Part shown: positions 60,598 to 64,000 of the stretch, one piece after another
Position numbering within the stretch: position 1 is the stretch's first letter
Layout of the letters: the number at the start of each line of letters is the position of its first letter
DNA from: Phycomyces blakesleeanus NRRL 1555(-)
Lineage: Eukaryota > Mucoromycota > Mucoromycetes > Mucorales > Phycomycetaceae
Direction of reading: 5' to 3'
Assembly: GCF_001638985.1 (NCBI RefSeq)
Contig: NW_017265152.1
Location: 314,849 to 378,848 of the forward strand
Length of the DNA stretch: 64,000 nt
Position numbers and translations under genes: made by a program
The notes under the pieces: generated by a model
The model's database searches: none
Seen by the model: the letters and a program-made list of their open reading frames with translations, nothing else
Told to the model about the DNA's origin: nothing

Positions 60598-63500
60598 ACT
60601 TTTTGTATTATATCTAATAAATTTCCATCCTCAAATTTCTGCAATGGCTTTATATTACTTTAATTACTTTACTACCTGTTATTATTATTATGTCTACAAT
60701 ATTACTGCTTGAAGGCAATTTGAATTAATACTCTAAGTCTTTGTCTCACGTCAATGATATCTTATTATCACAAGGTTAGATTTCCAGAATTCTTGTTTAC
60801 CAATTCAGCCATATTCTTAGAGATACAAGGTTTTCTGTTAACCTCACATTGTAAAATATTATGATAAATTTCTCGTAAGGAAATGACAATGAAAATAAGA
60901 TCCTAAGTAAAAATGCAATATTTTTACATGTGTAGAGGAAGTTATACCTATTTTATTTCTCTTTTACTATTCGTTTTCAAAAATAGAGCTATGAGACCAT
61001 ATTGTCTGGCGCTAAATTTTACTAAAAGGATAAACCGTTTTATGGGAAAGTTTTAATCGATTCAATGAATGTTCAAAATTGTAAATTTTCTTATTGAAGC
61101 ATTTTAAGCCTTGTTTAAGCTATAAAAGCCAGAGTATTTATTGCTCGCATTACTAGGTGAGATGAATTTCAAAAGGAAAGGAAAGGAAAGGAAAGGTGAA
61201 GACTTTATTTATAACCGTTTTCCTTTAATGTTTATTGTCATATAGCTCTTGGACTTAAAACTTTCAATTTGAACTCATCGGTGGATTTTAAGTTTAAAAT
61301 AAATAATCATAATGAATTTTTTAGAGAAAAAAGACTGGAATACCATATATCTAATTAATATTGCTATATATATGTATACAATATTCAATGACAGGTAGAG
61401 AGCTTACTGAGACCTTGAATTATGGTAGAAATGCTTAAAGCCTTACATTCGAGTAACAAATTCTATACACATTGTTCTAGCCAATTTTTGTCTAGCACAA
61501 AATGTCTGTCCAGTATCCCAAGCATCAGTTTTCGGTCTTCCTAAAAATGGGACTTTCATTCAGGCAAGGCAGACGTATATATATATGATATGCACAAAAC
61601 AACATAATTCTCAAACGAATCGTGAACCATGTCTTTAGCCATCATTTATTTTGTGATTCTGCTCATTAAATTCTACTCTACTTTCATTTAGGCTACCATA
61701 TTTAAATCCACGTATACATAATGGTATCTTATAGAAATTAACAAATAACCAAATGTTTATAGCCGTATAGTATTAAGCATGTTTGTTTGTTTGACATATA
61801 TTATAATCGGGTATGCTTGGATAGAGGAGAAGAAAAGACGCTGTAAGGCGTATACTACAAACTACTCATAGTTACGACCTACCTTATTTTTTTTTTATAA
61901 AAAGCCCCTACTTTCCTATCAATGTATTTATTATATGAAAAAGGAAAGAGTCGATTCTTTTCATTCCAAGCTGATTTTTGACTTATTGAGCTCAAGATCA
62001 TTTAAAAAGAAACAATTTGGATCGAAGAATGACTAAGAAAACATTCTTAATTCAATCGACTTGTTAACCTACACATCTAAGTTTAGTCAAATATCAGGCT
62101 TAAGAAATTGATGACTATATGGTTTATTAGTAAGGATTCTTAAAAAAAAACAGGCAAAGTGGACCAATTTTAGTTCTTTGGAAAAATTAAGGGGCACATC
62201 TTTTTTTTTATATTATGTCATGATTTTGAATATTGTGGATGTAAGTTTATAGACAGCAAGGTCTTTATTCTAAAGTATGAGGAAATTATTACTGGGATTT
62301 TTAATGGCAAGGGTCTTCAAATGGTTTTAGCTTGTACATTTGAGTAAAAAGGAACATGCTCAAAGACTGCAGTAGATAACACTGGGAGTTCTTTTCTTTT
62401 GATATGGTCCTTGATTGACAGGAAAGACAACAAGAATGTGCTTCCTATAATTATAAATAAGAATTGCAGTAAGATGTTTATTTTACAGACACGACTTTAC
62501 ATTTTAAGTCCACGAATGTGTGAATTGTACCTTGTTTTTGTAGCAGCCTAGTTGTTTAGGATCAATGTGAGAGTTAAAGATAATTCTACTCCCGATGTAC
62601 ATGTGTGTATGTGTATATGTTACTAGCTCTAATAGGCCTGCACTTTGTTGATATATATATATATATATATTAACATAACTTCTGGTGGTGACTCACACCA
62701 AAAAATATCTTTTTTCAAAAAAACGATACCTTTCAAACAATACATTTATGGTCTGATGAGGGATAAATATTAATATTTTTATGTTCTTTCAAATCTCTAG
62801 CTTTTTTTTTTACAAAATACAAACTGACAAAGTACCGATGACAAAATTTAATATAAAGAAGGCTCTAGTGTAAATCGGATACTTTATTTCTTTTTAAAAG
62901 AAACTAGAATGAAAAGCCCTCAGACTTTAGATTTAATAAGTATTAAACAGAGCTACAGCGTAGTTTTTTTTTGGAGATTGAAATAATAGAATGTTGCTCA
63001 ATTCAGGTACTGCTTTTCTTTTTTTTTCAAAAAGGTTTATGCTACAATATTATAGCCTATAAAGCTTATTTAAAACAATAGTATTTTGAAACAAAAATCA
63101 AATAATTTTTTTGTAAGAGAGAATTGAAACAAATTCAAGAGCTTTTGATATTATCTCCAAAAATAAATAAAAAATAGTGTTGTATATGTCATAAACAATA
63201 CTGTTTCATATATATATTTCAGATTTTTACTTTTCTTTTCAAGACACATTAATTTAGTTTATATTAATGGGTTATGATTCGGTGAGTACACAATTGTTAC
63301 ATGCAGCAAGAAAATACCTTTTTTTGAAGTGTTTATTTTAAGTGAACAACTCTCTCTTGAAAATTATAGTACTTGAAAATCTTGCGGTAATCTGTGCTAA
63401 GAAACATATAATAAAATGTCATATATATATATATATATATATACTTACTTTGAGTTAAATCTATTAACATTTCTGTTTTTTTTTTCTTACAGAATATATT

Positions 63501-64000
63501 TCCTCTAACCGATGTATTTCTTGGGCCATTGACTTTGCGAATACAGAAATTTAAACTATAAAGACTGTTACTACTGTTGATTAAATAAAAAAAATAAGGA
63601 CCATATAAATAGGACAGGAAGTAAGCATTTTGATGTATAAGATATTCGCCAGTTAATCGTACAACATTACAATATCAATACTGCTATACTCATAGGTGTT
63701 TTAGCTACCAATAAAGCAGCTAATGATACTTGATGTTATAAAATACGCATACGCATTGATACAAATTAAGATCATTTGTTAGCAGACAAACAGTCGTAAT
63801 GAGTTAAAAATAGTATGGTATATTACGATGAAATGAGCTCGTCTGAATAGAGGGATAGTTACATGGCAGGTTATTTTGGAAATCTGTTTTATAGGTGGGT
63901 GGCGCGCATCAAGGGCCCTGTAAAAATGTTCTAATTTTGATAAAATACGAATCCAAGTCTTGTTCAGTATAGACAGTATGTAAGCAGAATTTATGTATTT
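60598..64000. other. Intergenic region to window end, no gene seen
   Basis: AT-rich sequence with (GGAAA)n at 61171-61197, and (TA)n runs at 62650-62671 and 63420-63443. Short open stretches have no recognisable content. Any gene entering from the right edge is not visible. Confidence 0.5.
61171..61197. repeat. (GGAAA)n short tandem repeat
   Basis: Five GGAAA-type pentamers in a row. A similar GGAAAGGAAAGG tract lies directly upstream of the chitin deacetylase start. Confidence 0.85.

Overview
The window is a piece of an intron-dense, AT-rich fungal nuclear genome. Introns are mostly 45-100 nt with GT...AG ends, and many carry a CTAAC/CTRAY-like branch site. Intergenic DNA is long and full of A/T runs. 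The protein repertoire (kynurenine-pathway dioxygenase, GPI-type chitin deacetylase, a DUF8032 protein, DHA1 and DHA2 transporters) and gene style suggest an early-diverging fungus, most likely Mucoromycota (Phycomyces/Mucorales type). That placement is inference; no rRNA or marker gene fixes it.

Layout. 0-3.5 kb: 3' end of 3-hydroxyanthranilate 3,4-dioxygenase (+), then a YMC1-type mitochondrial carrier (+). 4.7-7.2 kb: a transposon cluster made of a 381-bp MITE, an abutting 2.1-kb inverted-repeat element, a TA-flanked MITE nested inside it, a LINE reverse-transcriptase remnant and a 100-N assembly gap between poly-G runs. 10.3-12.2 kb: DHA1 transporter (+). 13.8-17.9 kb: large RhoGEF-PH protein (+). 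18.9-21.3 kb: AT-hook/WD40 chromatin protein resembling LRWD1/EED (+). 21.9-23.3 kb: securin-like protein with KEN boxes (+). 23.6-23.9 kb: near-perfect palindromic MITE. 24.8-26.9 kb: SRP54 (+). 29.1-33.2 kb: family III CoA-transferase (-) and proteasome ATPase Rpt5 (-), the latter divergent from eIF3f (+, 33.4-34.6 kb). 34.8-37.5 kb: DHA2 transporter (-). 38.6-40.7 kb: 4CL-like acyl-CoA synthetase with a peroxisomal tail (-), divergent from eIF4A-III (+, 41.2-42.8 kb). 43.1-44.6 kb: coiled-coil protein resembling kinetochore Sos7 (-). 47.1-47.9 kb: ribosomal protein uL14 (-). 48.7-50.1 kb: chitin deacetylase (-). 50.1-59.3 kb: 9 kb with no convincing intact gene. 59.3-60.6 kb: DUF8032 protein (+). 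60.6-64 kb: no gene seen.

The genes do not form one pathway. Loosely, there are translation/secretion/proteostasis housekeeping genes (uL14, eIF3f, SRP54, Rpt5, eIF4A-III), three chromosome-biology candidates (WD40/AT-hook, securin-like, Sos7-like), cell wall and polarity genes (chitin deacetylase, RhoGEF) and metabolism/transport genes. The clearest unusual signals are extremely small exons (5, 10, 11, 14, 17, 20 and 21 nt) needed to keep conserved motifs in frame, and the layered transposon cluster at 4.7-7.2 kb. All exon models were built by hand from splice signals and reading-frame consistency. Each multi-exon coding total is a multiple of three.
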